DNA of 64,000 nucleotides, from positions 6,783,001 to 6,847,000 of the forward strand of contig JAQISU010000233.1 of the NCBI GenBank assembly GCA_029339505.1, read 5' to 3'. Positions within the stretch are counted from its first letter, which is position 1. Each line of letters begins with the position of its first letter. The translations under genes and the position numbers were made by a program. Positions 29,401 through 41,380 of this stretch are shown in pieces. The stretch is from Unio delphinus (taxonomy: Eukaryota; Mollusca; Bivalvia; Unionida; Unionidae). The notes under the pieces were generated by a model. It was not told the DNA's origin, ran no database searches, and saw only the letters and a list, made by a program, of their open reading frames with translations.

Positions 29401-29716
29401 CCGCTCCGGTGGCTTAGTGGTTAGAGCGTCCGTCCCTAAAGTGGGAGGTCGTGAGTTCCATCCAGGCCGAGTCATACCATAGACTTACAAAAATGGTACT
29501 AACAGCTGCCTCGCTTGTTGTTCAGCACTAAAATGTTTGTGTTAGGACTGGTCGGCCTGGTGTCAGAATAATGTGACTGGGTGGGACATCATGCTACATG
29601 TCTGCGGCATGATGCCCCAGTGCAAGACTTCACCTCACTGCAGACATCGTAGCGATATGACTGAAAAATTGTTAAAGCTACGTTAAAACTCCTAATCAAA
29701 CAGAAAGGAACAAAAA
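29401..29716 (+). mobile_element. SINE-B copy, full length, with a decayed target duplication
   Basis: Best-preserved plus-strand SINE-B. The head is ccgctccggtggcttagtgg with ttagagc (A box), then gtcgtgagttccatcc (B box with one substitution), then the body to the 3' end near 29700. Flanking 16-base segments gttatagaatatttaa (29385-29400) and gttatagaacagttaa (29717-29732) differ at three positions and look like the aged target duplication. The AC tail is almost absent. Confidence 0.92.
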
Positions 29717-29732
29717 GTTATAGAACAGTTAA

Positions 29733-30221
29733 AAATAAGGTATTTTAAATCTTAATTTCCGTTCACATATAAACTTGCATTTTACTGCTACTGCTGCTAC
29801 TACTATTATTGTTATTTCGAAATGTGTGGTCACGCATATATATTTAAAGAAACAAAACCGGACGTAATTGCGCTTCATCGAAATTCTTCTTAATGTGAAC
29901 CAATATTTTCGAGTACTTCACGGTCTATGTAACGTCTCCTTCTGTGATATATTTTGACAGCTTGTCAACACTTGCGGATACGTCATTACATTCCAGCATG
30001 AATATTACCTTTCAGTTATATTATTCATCTTGTAACAACTTTTTACAAGTACATCATAGAGAAAGACAAGTAACATTACAGTTTATTGACCTTAGTGAAG
30101 CCTTGTGCATTTCTGAGATTATTTGTTTTGAGATATTTACAGTTCTTAACAAACTAAACAGTCTTTATAGTTCGCCATATGATAAGTGAACATGGTATTA
30201 ATATTGTATGAAAAAATAATT

Positions 30222-30263
<42 letters not shown>

Positions 30264-31734
30264 TGCTTCTGAATTATAACTGTTAAATCTTAAATTTTAG
30301 CACAATGGTTACAGCAAGTAAATCCTGCAATTGATAGGCGAATAGAAAAAGAAAACAATTTCATAAATTAAGTTCAATAAATAGAAGAATTGACTGAAGT
30401 AATAGAGTCTATTTCAAGCAATTCATATATTTTTTAAATTCGCAAATAGTGAACTCTCGATACATATATTATATTTACTGACTGCATTTGTGTTGAGCGG
30501 ACAATCCTAAATTAAATTTATTGACACTTCTTTTGCCAATTTTCTTTTTAAAAGCAAGCAACTTTTACAAGTAATGGACGAGAAGACCTACATAATTTAT
30601 CAAAGGCATTTATATGTCATATTGGTAAAAAGATCATAATTTGAATTATGTATTTAAACAAATATGATTCCAAATTGCGATGTTTGACCGCCATCTATGT
30701 CAATGTAATGAAACTAATGCCTTCGTTACACTTTTAGCAAGGTAAATGAAATGGAAAAGTAAGATAATCAAACCCAAGGTTTGTTACATCTTAATGGGCA
30801 TGCATCAATTACGATACAAAACCTTTCAAAATTCCATTTAAATTATGTTTGCTCAAGATGTTATGTTGTTAACGCATTCGCTCTTTATTTCATAGATTGT
30901 ATTATTTGTCTACATTAGTTTCACCGGTAAATTAATTTTCCCGTTTAAAGTGTTTGTTTCACATTTGTCACAAGATGAAGACGGTAGTCGCGCTTTACAT
31001 GAATGCATGATGCTAAGAATATTAATGGGATTGTCTTTTATAACACGACATGAAAGCAATGTGTTGTCAGAGGGCAGAGAAAAGGAGAATTACCGCTCGT
31101 CGAAAAGCATGCATTACTTTCAATTTACTTTTTATTAAATATGAAATCTTTTTACTATTGACAGGATATAAATAAATAATGTGCTAAAGTCACTAACATA
31201 TTGTAAAGTTCTGTTTTTTTTTTTTTTTTTCGTTTTCAACGCATATCTCTCACTGATACATTTGCAATAACAACCTATAAATCGTTTGAGGTATTTGTAT
31301 GCATGGTGTTGTGTATATTTTTAAATATATTGTATATCAGCCTTTAATCAAGTGCATGATTGAGGATTGTCATATTGCAGATTTTGTCTACATGATATTT
31401 GTCAAGATTTAAAGAAGTAAACAAGATATGTACTAAACTTTTAGTTCAAAACCTAACATTGTTTACGAGTTTACAAAGTTTTGTAAGTAAACTTGTTTAC
31501 AATTTAATGATTTGTTTCAATTAGAAATTAATATTTTTCAAGCGCAGTTTGTATATAAACGTAATTGGTAAACAATTATCCATTCCTGTTTTATGATCGG
31601 TCTCTGGAACCATTTGTAGATAAGTTTAGATAAAATATGAGAGGGGTTTGTTTATATAAATTATTCATTGGAATTACAAAGTGGTATTTGACCTTTTGGA
31701 CTAAAACACTAATTTGGGATTAATGAAGACTGTG
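29733..31734. other. No gene recognised
   Basis: Contains a (CA)n tract at about 30223-30260 and a run of T near 31214-31230. A 65-base patch at 31665-31727 resembles 4840-4905. No coding signal beyond short frames. Confidence 0.5.
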
Positions 31735-32365
31735 AAACGTTTATTGTGGGGGAGAGGTGCTATCAATATAGTCTCGAGTTTGGTTGGAAGTTAAATTAGT
31801 GAAATATAGATGCCAAACTCAGAGCCTCCAATTAGCCATTCCGACGCTTAAATTATTGACTATACAAATTCAACGAATAACAATTTAATAACAATTGAAT
31901 AGTCAAATGATTCACATTTGCCATGTACTCTCCTTCCGCATAAGCATATTGCATCATTTGATTAGTAGCGTGAGATAGATTTCCACCTGTTCTTGTATAA
32001 TAATCATATGTGTATTTTTCTCTCCTATTCCTCCCAATTCATTCTTCCCTACATCCCGACTTTCTACAAATTCCGTCTCCTCCTCGACTTCTCAATACGC
32101 CTTCTCTTCCTTTTTCCAATTTCTCCTCTTCGACTCCTTTTCATCCTCCTCCTTCTATACACCTTCTTTCCACCGAGTAGACTTTTCTCGACTCCGACTG
32201 CTCTACCAGTCACATCTCCGCCCCTACATCTTGGAGACTTGGGACTCAACTGAACCGATAGTTCTGTCGTCTAAAATGCTTCCTGTGAAACACAAGGACG
32301 GTACAATATTTTTTTTCTTAACCCGCTCATCTCACACTACACACAGCAAAATACAATGCTGATTC
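31735..32365 (+). repeat. Dispersed repeat G, copy 2, plus strand
   Basis: Aligns more loosely with 55540-56130: shared order of ggggtgct/gaggtgct, an AT-rich middle with caattgaat, the gtgagatag segment, a long pyrimidine-rich block (about 32020-32210) and cttcctgtgaaa followed by a ctcatctcacact-like segment. Oriented opposite to copy 1. The 86-codon plus frame at 31993-32253 is simply the stop-poor pyrimidine tract. Confidence 0.65.
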
Positions 32366-32665
32366 TCGGCTCACGCATCACTCGTCTTGTTTGATTCTTC
32401 ATTGGCGTATGGAGTATTAGGTGTTGATATTATATTATCGTTACACTTATGAGGAGTATATTTACGAAGACAATATAACTTGAAAGGGGAATAAAACACA
32501 TATATACTTGCTAACCGAAAAAGATATTTTGGTTCGATGTAAAATGGATCTGTTGCAACGCAAACAGCTTCGTGGGGAAATCTATTTATTAAATATGGCA
32601 AATTAATACTGGCGTATCCCGACATGCATTATCCAAAATTGGCATACTGCGGTGGTCCTCCATCG

Positions 32666-34038
32666 TAATAATAATTAATGCTATTTCTATAAAGGGGTTG
32701 CTGATTATCAACGTCAAAAATTAATGATATGGCTGTAAATGAGTTCCTGAATACCAACGTCAAAAAAATAATGATATGGCTGTAAATGAGTTCCTGAACA
32801 CCAACGTCAAAAAAATAATGATATGGCTGTAAATGAGTTCCTGAATACCAACGTCAAAAAAATAATGATATGGCTGTAAATGAGTTCCTGAATACCAACG
32901 TCAAAAAAATAATGATATGGCTGTAAATGAGTTCCTGAATACCAACGTCAAAAAATTAATGATATGGCTGTAAATGAGTTCCTGAATACCAAGTCAAAAA
33001 AGTAATTATATTGCGGCTAAAGAGATCTTAGTTATCGATGTCAAAAATTAATGATATGGCTGTAAATGAGTTCCTGAATACCAACGTCAAAAAAGTAATT
33101 ATATTGCGGCTAAAGAGATCTTAGTTATCGATGTCAAAAATTAATGATATGGCTGTAAATGAGTTCCTGAATACCAACGTCAAAAAAATAATGATATGGC
33201 TGTAAATGAGTTCCTGAATACCAACGTCAAAAAAAAAATGATATGGCTGTAAATGAGTTCCTGAATACCAACGTCAAAAAAATAATGATATGGCTGTAAA
33301 TGAGTTCCTGAATACCAACGTCAAAAAAATAATGATATGGCTGTAAATGAGTTCCTGAATACCAACGTCAAAAAAATAATGATATGGCTGTAAATGAGTT
33401 CCTGAATACCAACGTCAAAAAAATAATGATATGGTTGTAAATGAGTTCCTGAATACCAACGTCAAAAAAATAATGATATGGTTGTAAATGAGTTCCTGAA
33501 TACCAACGTCAAAAAAGTAATTATATTGCGGCTAAAGAGATCTTAGTTATCGATGTCAAAAATTAATGATATGGCTGTAAATGAGTTCCTGAATACCAAC
33601 GTCAAAAAAGTAATTATATTGCGGCTAAAGAGATCTTAGTTATCGATGTCAAAAATTAATGATATGGCTGTAAATGAGTTCCTGAATACCAACGTCAAAA
33701 AAGTAATGATATGGCTGTAAATGAGTTCCTGAATACCAACGTCAAAAAAAGTAATTATATTGCGGCTAAAGAGATCTTAGTTATCGATGTCAAAAATTAA
33801 TGATATGGCTGTAAATGAGTTCCTGAATACCAACGTCAAAAAAAGTAATTATATTGCGGCTAAAGAGATCTTAGTTATCGATGTCAAAAAGTAATGATAT
33901 GGCTGTAAAAAAATCTTTATTATCTACGTCAAAAAGAAATGATATTGCGGTTAAAGAGATCTTGATTATCGACGTCAAAAAGTAATGATATTGCGCTAAA
34001 TGAGATCTTGATTATCGAAGTAAAAACTAATGATATGG

Positions 34039-34040
<2 letters not shown>
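32666..34040. repeat. 47-bp satellite-like array with two unit types
   Basis: About 28 units. Type A contains atgatatggctgtaaatgag followed by ttcctgaataccaacgtc. Type B contains attatattgcggctaaagag followed by atcttagttatcgatgtc. Both end in an A-run. About six B units occur, each preceded by an A unit whose A-run is followed by gtaatt and each followed by an A unit introduced by aatta, so A-B dimers form a higher-order unit. Units at the right edge are mixed or degraded. The array resumes after a SINE-B. Confidence 0.95.
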
Positions 34041-34088
<48 letters not shown>

Positions 34089-34394
34089 TTAGGATTGTTC
34101 ACGTAGCTTTAACAATGTTTCAGTCATATCGCTACGATGTCTGCAGTCAGGCAGTTTATAGTGATGTCTAGCACAGGGGCATCATGCCGCAGACATGAGG
34201 CACGATGTCCCACCCAGTCACAACAATCTGACACCAGGCTGACCAGTCCTAACACTAACCTCTTAATGCTGAGCGCCAAACGAGGCAGCTGTTAGTACCA
34301 TTTTTGGAAGTCTTTGGTATGACTCGGCCGGTGATTGAACCCACGACTTCCCGCTTACGCGGTGGACAATCTAACCACTAAGCCACCGGAGCGG
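34041..34394 (-). mobile_element. SINE-B copy, full length, inserted into the 47-bp array
   Basis: Minus-strand SINE-B with the AC tail seen as (GT)n at 34041-34087 and the tRNA-like head ending at 34394 (plus-strand ccactaagccaccggagcgg). The B-box region gtgattgaacccacga matches a tRNA B box. Array units lie directly on both sides. The flanks aatgatatggc and aatgttatggc could be an 11-base target duplication, but adjacent array units would look the same. Confidence 0.94.
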
Positions 34395-34580
34395 TGAATG
34401 TTATGGCTGAAAATATAATCTTGACGTCAAAAAGTAATGTTATGTGTATAGGTAAAAAAAAAACAATTTTGATTATAGACGTCAAAAAGTAATGTTATGT
34501 GTGTAGGTAAAAAAAAACAATCTTGATTATAGACATCAAAAAGTAATGATATGGATGTAAACGAGATCCTGATTATCGAT
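34395..34580. repeat. Right-hand remainder of the 47-bp array
   Basis: About four degraded units containing gacgtcaaaaagtaatgtta and gattatagac, related to type B and edge units on the other side of the SINE-B. Confidence 0.88.
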
Positions 34581-34884
34581 TCCAATTATTTGTATTCTTG
34601 GAATTTTATGTGCAGCCATTTGCGTGTAAACATCTTAATAAGAAAATCAAACTCGTTCCATACCTAATAAACACAAATATATGAAGTCTTCGAAAATAAT
34701 TCACGTATCCGAAAATGAAGTATTTTGTTGACATTGTTGTCTATTTCGACCGATTATTGGTGGCCTTGTATACAAAATACCTCTCATCAAAACCAACAAA
34801 CTGGTAATGTTGTGATGCTTCTTAATGCTTGTCAAACAAAAACCATCATAATAGAACATAAACTTTTGATGCATTAATCTTTAT

Positions 34885-35125
34885 ATTATTTGACGTTACA
34901 CATCCTTTGATCCTTCTTTATCAAACACACCGGTGAGGTCACGTGTTCCCCATTGATCTGTCTGATGACTCAGCGTGCCGTTTAGAAGAGAAATAATTAT
35001 TGATACACGGGCCAATCAAAGAGGACTTTCCTTCAGAAGTGACAATGTATATCTGATCCGTCCAATCAAGGAACCCACTCTGTAATCCCCAAATTAGCAC
35101 ATTGTAGGCTGGACGAGATAAATCC
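34885..35125. repeat. Dispersed repeat F, part a, copy 2
   Basis: Paralogous to 22015-22255, same orientation, with interspersed shared blocks such as cacgtgttccc, caatcaaag and cagaagtgaca. The 300 bases between this and the 47-bp array show nothing recognisable. Confidence 0.65.
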
Positions 35126-35299
35126 CACACTTTAAATTAGAATTTAGCTTAACTTGTTTTGATGAGAAAACCCGTCATGCACATAAACATTGGAAATTAA
35201 TGGACTTTAGGAGCATTATCTATATTTGATTGCATCTAACATGTGTGTCAATGCAAAAATTTTGCGCCCCCACCCCCCTTCGTTTGGCCGGATAAGAAT

Positions 35300-35313
35300 T
35301 CTGGTGGATGATG

Positions 35314-35364
<51 letters not shown>

Positions 35365-35556
35365 AGCTTTAGTTTTCTCGTTTCATGGTTACTTTTACGG
35401 ATATTGTCACTTCCAAGCTGTGCTGAGATGTTTAAACTCCGGTTGATTATGAATCGTGTGTGTGTAAGAGAGAGAGGCAGATTTCGCTTCCTCATTTCAT
35501 AATTACTCTTACGAATATTTTCACTTCCAAGATGTGCTGAGACGTTTGATCACTAC
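35300..35556. repeat. Diverged tandem duplication of about 120 bp, with (GT)n
   Basis: Two copies share the order: gatgatgaa/gattatgaa, a GT tract (44 bases in the first copy at 35317-35360, short in the second), a segment like cgtttcatggttacttttac, then attgtcacttccaag and gtgctgagatgttt. The second copy has added GA steps. Confidence 0.8.
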
Positions 35557-35644
35557 TGCGACAAGCATTACACATCGTAGATAATTTCAACAACAATTTA
35601 ACAAAACTTCAAATTTTCAACTACTAATATATCATAAGAAATTA

Positions 35645-37137
35645 CCGTATTTTCGCGCATATATCCCGCACACGCAGATAATCCGCACCCTCATATAGCC
35701 CGCGGGTTTTGGGGTTTTGTGTAAAAAATCGTTGGCATAACCCGCACCTTTGTATAACCCGCAACCATAGATATATTTATACAGCTACAATCGGAAATGA
35801 AATCAATTACAGGATCACGGGGCTTCGCTGATGTAGCAAACTGCGATTCTGTTTTCCGTTTTGGTGACAAAATATACCATCTGGTGATATTTGTGGCGAC
35901 ACCAATTTTGGCTGATAAAAACCGTATATACAGTCTTGCGTTTGGAGTAGAGAAAATCAAAGGCACCATGACAGGAAACAATGTACTGGAATATATTGTT
36001 AAAATAACAAGTCCTTGTCTCATACTGGCAAACCACACTAACAGTGCACTGTTATATCATAATCCGCTAATGATGATATCTGGCCTTATTACTTTATGCA
36101 ACTGACTAGTCAAAATCCGAATCCGCAAAAGGCGAAAACGTAAAATGAGTACAGTCAAGCAGATGACACTAATTTAAAAACAAATACCAGATGGAAGAAG
36201 AAAAAATACGTTTGCTGACACTTCAAAGAGAACTGATTACCTTTGAAGCACTGATATATACTAAACAAATAAAACAAATCTGTTTCAATGTTCTACAATT
36301 ATCTGAAGTTGCCGCAGCAATAACAAACAGGTATTTGTTTCACCCTTCAACTGGAGCCTTTAGCGGCGCCATGATCAAAGTAAGCCGACGACCTTTGCTC
36401 AATAAAAGTCAGGAAAAACACGGTACACAGTGCTTGTGTGCGTAGGAGCTGTGCCTCAACTACAGGCTACATAAACACGGACATTTTTAAATAATCTTGT
36501 ACTCTTGTGAAGTGTAGATTCGAGTTTAAATAATTTCTTTCTATTTAATTTAAAAAATGCCGAACGAAAGTCTTACACAGCCGACTTCAAGCTAACTGCC
36601 ATTGCGTATGCTGAAGTGCATGGTAATAGAGCCACAGGCACAAAATTTGATATTGATGAGAGTGTAATCCGAGGTTGGAGAAAAGAAAAAGGAACGTTGG
36701 AGAAGATGAATCCACGAAAACGTGCTCGTCGCGGACCTAAAGCAAAGTGGCCTCACCTTGAAGCTGACCTGAAGCAGTGGATCGTGGCCCAGCGGTAAAA
36801 TTAGGTACCGTAGTTATTTCGATTGAACACAGAAAATATTGATTATGAAAACGTGACGGATACGAAATTTTAAGTTTTTATCCCGAAATGTTGATTTGGT
36901 CCCGATACCGTAAGTTGTTGTAAAGTCACCGTAGTAGCCATAATATCCAACCCTAGCAAAACAAAACTAGAACAATATATGTTATGTAGTTACGTTTTTC
37001 AAACAATATGTTGAAATATCATTATGTGTAAAAAAAATTGTGATATAGCCCGCACCCTTATATAACCCGCACCCCCCCCCCCTGCGGGGTTTGTAAAATC
37101 TGGTATAACCCGCGGGATATATGCGCGAAAATACGGG
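35645..37137 (+). mobile_element. pogo-like DNA transposon, internally deleted
   Basis: Terminal inverted repeats of 25 bases start ccgtattttcgcgcatatat at 35645. The right end is the inverted copy ending 37137, with one extra G, and TA lies on each side (35643-35644, 37138-37139). Near each end the motif tataacccgcacc or tatagcccgca recurs about three times in the same orientation. The element carries a pogo/BrkDBD-type DNA-binding reading frame at 36556-36798, but no DDE catalytic domain follows. TA target duplication and the DNA-binding type fit the pogo branch of Tc1/mariner. The 102-codon frame at 35797-36105 and the 84-codon frame at 36191-36445 are unrecognised. Confidence 0.85.
36556..36798 (+). 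pseudogene. pogo-like transposase N-terminal fragment (BrkDBD/CENP-B-type helix-turn-helix)
   Basis: The frame is open from 36511 to a stop at 36796-36798. It reads AERKSYTADFKLTAIAYAE, then a helix-turn-helix ending ESVIRGWRK, a basic KRARRGPKAKWP segment and LEADLKQWI. This order is characteristic of pogo-like transposases and their domesticated relatives such as POGK. No in-frame ATG occurs; the nearest ATG (36557) is in another frame. The sequence cagcg|gtaaaa just before the stop could be a splice donor, so this may have been an internal exon. The DDE domain that should follow is missing, so the protein cannot move DNA by itself. Confidence 0.75.
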
Positions 37138-37605
37138 TAAATCTTTATTGAAAACGATAATAGAGGTAACTAAGCAAAAAGTGAATTTTATCTGATTTCT
37201 TTTATTTCATGACATCAATAAGACGGCTAAGTAGTTATAAAGAAAATAATTTCAAATCTGGCAAGCAGTGAAGGACAGACCGTTTAACACGCCAAGACCA
37301 AACAGTTATGTTACTAAATTTTATTAATTTTGTCTTTGTTTAACTGCATGAGTAGTCGTAGCGACCTATTAAGTTTAATTTGTAAAGTTCTCTAATCACA
37401 AACAGTACAAGCTGATGATACACAATAATGTAAGCGGTTTTTATAAATTATAATGTTTAGTTTGAATTTTATCGCATACAGGATGTAAAGTACAAACATA
37501 TGAGTGTTCTAAAATTGAACACCACTATCACAACGCTTACGCACACATGTATGCAGCCATGAAGAGATGTGTTTGCGCATAATAACCATAATGATGGGAA
37601 AATTG

Positions 37606-37669
<64 letters not shown>

Positions 37670-38044
37670 GTCATAATGAAACTTATGTGTTTGTACAAAA
37701 GAAAATTAAAAGAAAAGGAAAACAATTTTCTTATTCCTTGTAATCTACTTTTTGGTGTGACGCAAACATCTACATTCCTGGGGGATCAGATTCACTGGTG
37801 ATCAGTTTGTTTTCACTGAATTGAGGCGTGGAGTCCTTTTGGAAACTGTATGAAATAATTGTTTCTGAGCAAGCACTCTATAATGGGAACAATTGTTTAA
37901 AACAAACAAACGTCTTAAACTGCTTGTATACTTGATCTTCAAACAAGTCTGACACGCCTTACATACACCTTAAGTATTTTTAATCATTGATACAGATACA
38001 TTTTCTATAATGGATCTGTTCTAACGTACATTTTTCTTGACCAG
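37138..38044. other. No gene recognised
   Basis: AT-rich, with the (TTA)n tract at 37607-37669. Nothing else seen. Confidence 0.5.
37607..37669. repeat. (TTA)n microsatellite
   Basis: About 21 trinucleotide units, without an adjacent recognisable LINE end. Confidence 0.96.
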
Positions 38045-38390
38045 GGCCACCTGAAGTGACACTGGACAATGGTCCTTCTTCACCCTGACTGACATTAAGT
38101 TGATATTTCGGGTTTTGGTCAAGTGATCAGACAGATGGCCCCAGATGGACACAATTCCATGCTGACCAGACTGACGATATCAAAAGAATACGAATACAGA
38201 TGATTATTTGGATTATTTGACAGGTTTCGGCCAAAATCCGTTAGGTGACCTCTTGTGTCCAATTTGGTCCATTATGGTCACTGGTTGGCATGCATTTATG
38301 TTGTCATAATGGTCGTCGATTGTCACGAGGTTTAATCCTTGGACATAACCCGAAAACACATGACTTGATGGGTCATCAGCATTATATACT
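38045..38390. repeat. Dispersed repeat F, part b, copy 2
   Basis: Paralogous to 22800-23165 in the same orientation. It lies 3 kb from part a here, against 0.5 kb in copy 1, because the duplicated GT block, the pogo-like element and other sequence intervene. Confidence 0.7.
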
Positions 38391-39182
38391 GTACCTTGTT
38401 TGTATCAAACGGTGCACAATTTAAGAATACCCTGGAATAAATTTTGCAAAATATACACATCAAAAGAACTGAAAATGCTCATGTTTTGCGGTAAAATGTA
38501 AGAAATATTCACAGAACGTATAAACGAGGTGAACACATACATTTCATTTCGAATGATTTACATCCTGTGTACGAAAAATTTTGTCTAACATTATTCTAGT
38601 CACATCTCCTCGATATAGGAAAGAAAATTAAATACAGATATCCCCGCACCCCGCCACATGTCTCTATGTACCGGTACTCCGTAGAAAAAAAATATATAGT
38701 CCTTTAATTTCGGTGTTTTACACCAAATATCTGTCTCAACATTCGTTTCAAACCTCTACATATATAACTTGTACACAAGGGTTCTATAAAAGTCTTTCCT
38801 TCTCCAATTTCCAGACCCAATCCATACCGTCAGTTTACATTTATCAGAGAACACCTTTCCACGTACCAATATTTTTTTCTGATTCGGCAAATACATAGGA
38901 CGCCCATCTAACTTGGATTATCTAGAGTTGAAATTTACTGCCAGCTTGATAAAGAAATACCAAAACGAAACCTTGAACGGTTAAAAGGTGACGAAATTGA
39001 CATAAGCTGATGAAAAATCATTAACAGAAAAGTCTCTGTGCTTTAACTACAGTGAAGGTCATTCGTTAGTTAGGGTTACTGCTAGGTTGATTATGAACGC
39101 GCAAGACAACAAAAGGTAAGCATTCTTTACGAAATTAAAGAATACTTGGCAGCAAATATGTCCATCAATTTGTATTTATTTA

Positions 39183-39186
<4 letters not shown>

Positions 39187-39235
<49 letters not shown>
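39187..39235. repeat. (ATT)n microsatellite
   Basis: About 16 ATT units. Confidence 0.95.
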
Positions 39236-39240
<5 letters not shown>

Positions 39241-39616
39241 TGTTATTTTTGTATTTATTGTTCTCTCCATATTGAACAGAACATAAGATGCATCAAAAGA
39301 ACAATTTTTCCGTTTTTTGTTATTGGTGGCTATGAATATAAAATGTATAATGTTTAATGAATAAGATGGAATTATGAAAAATACTTCTTTCTTGGCTTTA
39401 GATTCTTATTTTGTCCGATTTATTCCATGATAAAATACCTATTGTTATTACAGAGCTGATTCATCATTATTTAGTACTACTACTACTACTACTACTACTT
39501 ATAATAATAATAATAAATAACATACCATCAAACTCGTCTTACATTTGGATGACAGTCACTGTGCTTGTCAAAAGATCTTGACTCAGCTTTTAAAAATAAG
39601 AACGGTTTTGTTTTGA

Positions 39617-39621
<5 letters not shown>

Positions 39622-39671
<50 letters not shown>
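39622..39671. repeat. (CT)n microsatellite
   Basis: About 25 CT units. Confidence 0.95.
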
Positions 39672-39674
<3 letters not shown>

Positions 39675-40571
39675 CGCCCAGAACACCACGAATAAGAACA
39701 ATAATCCAATAATCCAATATTCACTGAATCAATGCAGAAAAAAATCTTCTCATTTGCTCGAGTTTTCGTTAAAAATATTTCCATGCATTTAAACAAAAAA
39801 AAACCTAATGATTTTATTTTTTGACAGTTGTCACAGACCCATTTGTTATTTGATCCATGGTAAAACTTAAATAGTCTACTTATACCGTGTATTGATTCCC
39901 TAACTAACACATTCAACATTGAAATCTTTGCTATTTTTAAGTTTGTGATATGAGCCCAAACAAATGCATTATGTTTACACAAAATAAAGTGATTTTTTTC
40001 CCTAACTGTCCACTAATGACATGATTTAACATTTTGCCCCAATTTTTTACATATGCAATTAATATCTTGGTAAGCAAATAGCACTGAGTTATCTTCCCCA
40101 TACAAAAGTAATGTACTGTCCACAACAATCTTGTAACCATATAATTTATGTAAATAAAGAAAGAGAATGGATCCAATAATACTACGCTGCAGTACACCAC
40201 TAAGTGCTCCATGTATTATTTACATTCATTTGGAAAATTTTATAAATAGTATATATTTCGATACACGGGACAACTGTTTGTCAGTGCAACTGAATTTCTC
40301 CCATCAACCTGGCAAAATAGGCTTTATTTAATATAAAAACAAACCAGGACAGAATCAATCAAGACAGACCATTCATTTCAAACCAGTGCGTTAGTTCAAT
40401 CAGTAAGTCTGTATCATTTATCCATCATCCCGTACTGGCTTACTGTAACGTATGGTCTGATAGTCATATTTACACATACCTCACTTAGCTGTGAACAACT
40501 TAGATTCCGCTATGCCTTCGTCTAACCTATTGGCAAATCAGGATCTACGCTTTTTTTATTGGAATTGACAG

Positions 40572-41030
40572 AACAAGAGCATATATAATGGTCCAACAAC
40601 ACATGATGCGAAAACTGGTCTGGATCAATGTACAGATTATGCGAATACTGGTTTGGGTCGGTGTTGTTAGTACACATGATGCGAGTACTGGTCTAGATCG
40701 ATGTAGTACAATTCTGCGAGTACTGGTCTGGATTGATGTACTACAATTATGCGAGTACTGGTCTGGATCGATGTAGTACAATTCTGCGAGTACTGGTCTG
40801 GATTGATGTAGTACAATTATGCGAGTACTGGTCTGGATCGATGTAGTACAATTATGCGAGTACTGGTCTGGATTGATGTAGTACACATGATGCGAGTACT
40901 GGTCTGGATCGATGTAGTACAATTATGTGAGTTCTGGTCTGGATTGATGTAGTACACATCATGCGAGTACTCTTCTGGATCGATATAGTACACACGATGC
41001 GAATACTGGTCTGGGTCGATGCAGTTTAGA
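40572..41030. repeat. 35-bp minisatellite, about 12 copies
   Basis: Unit gcgagtactggtctggatcg followed by atgtagtacaattat. Copies vary between acaattat, acaattct and acacatgat endings and between gatcg and gattg. The first 145 bases (40572-40716), which include the left flank, are duplicated exactly at 42626-42770. The 35-base period gives reading frames on both strands that are not genes. Confidence 0.94.
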
Positions 41031-41128
41031 TCTGGGTACGCGTGAAACCTGGTAACTACAGTAGCAGTTTGGTATAGCAGTGGTTTCCTGAATGTGTTTT
41101 CCTTGGAAGCATGACACGTTTTAGGTAT

Positions 41129-41309
41129 TGTAGGGTTTTACGCCATTTTTCAGCACACGATACATGGCGGCCAGAATTAATGATGGAGGAAGAATCTGGG
41201 AAAATCACAGGATAGAACCACCGACCGTCCCACGGAAGCTACTGGCAAGGTTTTTCATATATCCACATTGGCCAAATCCACTTTAGACCACTCGGCCCCT
41301 CGGGTCCCC
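41129..41309 (-). mobile_element. SINE-A copy, minus strand, internal tRNA part deleted
   Basis: Contains the 3' end (plus-strand agggttttacgccatttttc), the body and then jumps to the extreme head (plus-strand ctttagaccactcggcccct). The B-box segment is missing, so about 70 bases were lost internally. Confidence 0.87.
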
Positions 41310-41380
41310 TTACACGTTTTAATTCAAGTGAATATCTTGTACCTCAATTGCAAACTTTGATAGCGATGTTACTTAGTTTT

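Larger units (their letters stand above)
38391..40571. other. No gene recognised; several microsatellites
   Basis: Holds (ATT)n at about 39187-39235, short (TAC)n and (TAA)n near 39475-39514 and (CT)n at 39622-39671. Minus frames at 39590-39982 and 39937-40212 are partly the CT tract and show no domain. Confidence 0.5.

Noticed and set aside
31993..32253. An 86-codon plus frame rich in Leu, Pro and Phe
   Set aside because: It is the pyrimidine-rich tract of dispersed repeat G, which naturally lacks stops.
32666..34580. Regular array resembling direct repeats with spacers, as in CRISPR
   Set aside because: Units abut without unique spacers, two unit types alternate, and the sequence context is an animal genome.
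35691..36105. Overlapping 102-115 codon frames on both strands inside the pogo-like element
   Set aside because: No transposase or other family motif recognised on either strand; kept only as part of the element.
40545..40922. A 125-codon minus frame
   Set aside because: Covers the 35-base minisatellite; repeats of a short peptide with no independent support.
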